Positions 6,332 to 8,119 of a stretch of DNA of 8,119 bases are shown here, piece by piece. Made by a program: the position numbers and the translations under genes. The notes beneath the pieces are model-generated. The model was not told the DNA's origin. It saw only the letters and a program-made list of their open reading frames with translations, and did no database searches. Within the stretch, counting starts at the first letter, position 1. Each line of letters opens with the position of its first letter. The DNA comes from Planctomycetaceae bacterium (GTDB lineage Bacteria > Planctomycetota > Planctomycetia > Pirellulales > PALSA-1355): NCBI GenBank assembly GCA_005773095.1, contig SXHT01000009.1:1-8119 (forward strand), read 5' to 3'.

Positions 6332-7453
6332 ATGAAACGTGCGTTCTGGGTGGGTGCTGTTCTGGCGGTTTTGGGCTGCAGTCGAACGGAAAAACCAGCC
6401 GCGGCCCCGGCGACCGGCCTTGCGTTGGCCTTGCCCAGCGGCGAAGAGTTGCAATCACGACTGGATGCCGTGATCGACTTTGCAAAAAACGGCCGGCATC
6501 TCAACACGCGCGACCATGCCGCCTGGCAGGTCGTGCATGGAGCGCTTGAGTTCGGTCGCGATTTTTTGATTGAGCACGATGGCCAACTCGTCAGCGCGCT
6601 CGACTACCTGATGGCGGGCGGGAAGCTGCGCGGCTGGGACCTGCGGATCGGCGACCACGGTGTACTGTCCGTCGTCGAAGAAGGCAGCAAATCCGGACAG
6701 GGGCATCGCGACCAGTGGCTGGGCTATCTCTCGCAATGCGGTCTCAAGCCGGAAGACAAGCTGTTCGTCGGCGGCAAAGAGTTCACCGTCAGCGATATGA
6801 TCACGCAATCGCAGTGGGAGTGCCAAGACCCGATGGAAGGCACCTGGACCTTAATGGCCTTTGCCACCTATCTGCCGCTCGATGCCAGGTGGGAAGCGAA
6901 AGACGGTAGCCAGTGGACGATCGATCGCCTGGTGACGATGGAGAACGCGGCCGACATCAACGGCCGCGCTTGTGGTGGCACCCACTGCTTATTTGGTTTG
7001 GCCGTTGCGCTCAATCGATATCGCCAGGCAGGCGGCGATCTTGCCAAGGAACCCTGGAAATCGGTCTACCAGCGAATCTACGGAAAGGACGATCCGCAAA
7101 CCAGGCAGCACACCGACGGCCTGATCGATAAGGCGCGCCAATTCCAGCAGTCCGATGGAAGTCTTTCGATCCACTTCTTCAACCGGCCGGGCAGCACCGC
7201 CGAACTTGCGCAGCGGATCCATGCCACGGGGCACACGTTCGAGTTCTTATGCGTGGTGTTGCCGGACGACGAGTTGCGGAAGCCGTGGGTCACCCGCGCG
7301 GCGCTCGCGCTGGTGGACATGCTCGAGCGGACACAGGAGTTTGATGTTGAGTGCGGCGGCCTTTATCACGCGATCCACGGGCTCGATCTCTATCGTCAGC
7401 GGAGGTTTGGATCGCAGGGGGGCTCGGCTGAAACAGCGGCCATCGAAAAATAG
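6332..7453 (+). CDS. Predicted lipoprotein of unknown function, possible alpha/alpha-toroid fold
   Basis: A 373-residue protein I cannot assign to a named family. It begins MKRAFWVGAVLAVLGC: two basic residues, a hydrophobic core and a VLGC lipobox, so Cys16 would be lipidated after signal peptidase II cleavage. A low-complexity linker rich in Ala and Pro follows. The body has spaced glycine/histidine/cysteine motifs that look like repeated helical hairpins: GQGHRDQWLGYLSQCG (122-137), ACGGTHCLFGLAVALNRY (213-230), DGSLS (275-279), ATGHTFEFL (298-306) and ECGGLYHAIHGLDLYR (340-355). Such G-G-x-H and D-G-S patterns recall alpha/alpha-toroid proteins (terpene cyclase or prenyltransferase-like folds), but that is inference and no catalytic set is recognised. 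The ATG at 6332 is chosen over one at 6218 because it gives the signal peptide, has AGGG 6 nt upstream, and lies after the likely promoter. It diverges from the metallopeptidase gene. Confidence 0.8.
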   Translation: MKRAFWVGAVLAVLGCSRTEKPAAAPATGLALALPSGEELQSRLDAVIDFAKNGRHLNTRDHAAWQVVHGALEFGRDFLIEHDGQLVSALDYLMAGGKLRGWDLRIGDHGVLSVVEEGSKSGQGHRDQWLGYLSQCGLKPEDKLFVGGKEFTVSDMITQSQWECQDPMEGTWTLMAFATYLPLDARWEAKDGSQWTIDRLVTMENAADINGRACGGTHCLFGLAVALNRYRQAGGDLAKEPWKSVYQRIYGKDDPQTRQHTDGLIDKARQFQQSDGSLSIHFFNRPGSTAELAQRIHATGHTFEFLCVVLPDDELRKPWVTRAALALVDMLERTQEFDVECGGLYHAIHGLDLYRQRRFGSQGGSAETAAIEK

Positions 7454-7476
7454 CCGGAGGGCCGGGTACCCTCCGG
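7454..7476. terminator. Hairpin between convergent lipoprotein and thioredoxin-like genes
   Basis: A perfect 8-bp GC-rich stem, CCGGAGGG (7454-7461) with CCCTCCGG (7469-7476), and a 7-nt loop begin immediately after the lipoprotein stop codon. The site lies between two converging genes. There is no T-run on either side, so it may be a factor-assisted or bidirectional terminator, or an mRNA-stabilising 3' hairpin. The rest of the gap up to 7533 is GC-rich without further clear structure. Confidence 0.5.
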
Positions 7477-7533
7477 GCGCCTTCCGGCGGCCGGGCAGCA
7501 AGGCCCAGGGGGTGCCCCACCGTCGGCGACGAA

Positions 7534-8119
7534 CTATTTCGCGACCGGTTTCAAGCCCACCTGCGTTTCCAGGAACAGCCGAAACTGCTCCTCGCTCGAC
7601 GGCAGGCCGCTTGAGACGGCACGATCGTAAACCAGCTTGGGGATCGTGCCATTGCGCGAGCTGTCTCGCGCCAGCGAGTAAATGCGGCAGTTGTCTTTCA
7701 ACTGCTCTTCGACCGCGGAGTCGGAAAGCGCACGTGTGAGTTTCTCCTCGCCGACGAGTCGGGCAGCCGCGGCCTCGGCTGCGGCAGGGGAGGGCGGCTC
7801 TGCGCCTTGCATCATCCAGGCGTGAAACTTCTCGAATGCCTCGGGCCTGGCTTGCCAAACGGCAATCGCCAATCGCGTCAGCTCGCACGCTGTGGCGTGG
7901 TTTGGATTATCGATTTTGACAAATGCATTGCACTTCGAATGCATCGGAATGGGCAACAATACCAGCGTGAATTCGTCGCCATAGTCGGCTTGGGCCTTGT
8001 GGATCAGACCGTCGAGTTCCCGACAGTGGGAGCACGTGTAATCAAACACCTCCACCAGAGGACGCTGTGCCTCGCGGTCGCCAATCACAGGGCGGTCGTA
8101 CATGTCGAGGCTGGCCATA
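7534..8119 (-). CDS. DsbA/thioredoxin-fold protein, C-terminal part; 5' end probably outside window
   Basis: At least 194 residues on the minus strand. FDYTCSHCRELD (25-36) contains the redox CSHC pair (Cys29, Cys32) at the end of a beta strand, as in DsbA-like thiol-disulfide oxidoreductases. NGTIPKLVYD (156-165) supplies the expected cis-proline (Pro160) next to the active site. The segment between, with AFEKFHAWMM and the helical AAAEAAAARLVGEEKL, fits the helical insertion of DsbA. No signal peptide or membrane segment is seen in the visible part. An ATG at 8118 begins MASLDMYDRPVIGD. That reads like the linker before the thioredoxin domain in proteins where it is joined to an upstream domain such as a vitamin K epoxide reductase-like membrane domain, so I suspect the gene continues past the edge. 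The frame has no stop before the edge. The likely role is forming or isomerising disulfides outside the cytoplasm. Confidence 0.85.
   Translation of the reverse strand, partial: MASLDMYDRPVIGDREAQRPLVEVFDYTCSHCRELDGLIHKAQADYGDEFTLVLLPIPMHSKCNAFVKIDNPNHATACELTRLAIAVWQARPEAFEKFHAWMMQGAEPPSPAAAEAAAARLVGEEKLTRALSDSAVEEQLKDNCRIYSLARDSSRNGTIPKLVYDRAVSSGLPSSEEQFRLFLETQVGLKPVAK

Noticed and set aside
7247..7888. A 213-codon minus-strand frame bridging the lipoprotein and thioredoxin-like genes
   Set aside because: It overlaps two genes with clear features in other frames and has Arg-rich shadow composition.

Overview
The window (8119 bp, GC-rich) looks like ordinary chromosome from a bacterium. My best guess is a planctomycete of the Pirellulales type. 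The reasons are weak Shine-Dalgarno sequences at several starts, a glgA / GH57 glycan cluster carrying a galT trace, a YugP-type membrane metallopeptidase, and a lipoprotein of a kind I associate with that group. This is inference from gene style, not from a marker gene.

Layout. At the left edge, on the minus strand, lies the N-terminal part of a carbon-nitrogen hydrolase (nitrilase / N-carbamoylputrescine amidase type, 1-354). It diverges from bioD (418-1125, plus) across a 63-bp gap filled largely by a 7-bp tandem repeat. bioD converges on a minus-strand glycan block, with a symmetrical hairpin between the two. The block, in transcription order, is glgA (glycogen synthase, 5178-3679), a decayed C-terminal fragment of galT (about 3616-3455), and a GH57 alpha-amylase / 4-alpha-glucanotransferase (3389-1218). 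Upstream of it lies another minus-strand gene, a YugP-family zinc metallopeptidase (6112-5432). This diverges from a predicted lipoprotein of unknown function (6332-7453, plus). The lipoprotein in turn converges, across a second hairpin, on a DsbA/thioredoxin-fold protein (7534 to the right edge, minus), probably the C-terminal domain of a larger protein.

How they work together. GlgA extends alpha-1,4-glucan from ADP-glucose, and the GH57 enzyme cleaves or rearranges such glucans, so the two form a plausible storage-polysaccharide pair. The galT remnant suggests the cluster once also carried a sugar-1-phosphate uridylyltransferase that has been lost except for its last 53 codons. The other genes (biotin synthesis, amide hydrolysis, membrane proteolysis, disulfide chemistry) show no functional link to the glycan block.

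I found no RNA genes, mobile elements, CRISPR arrays or phage genes. I also see no convincing undescribed system. The most interesting signals are the galT fossil, the 18-bp tandem repeat in the GH57 leader, and the lipoprotein of unknown function.
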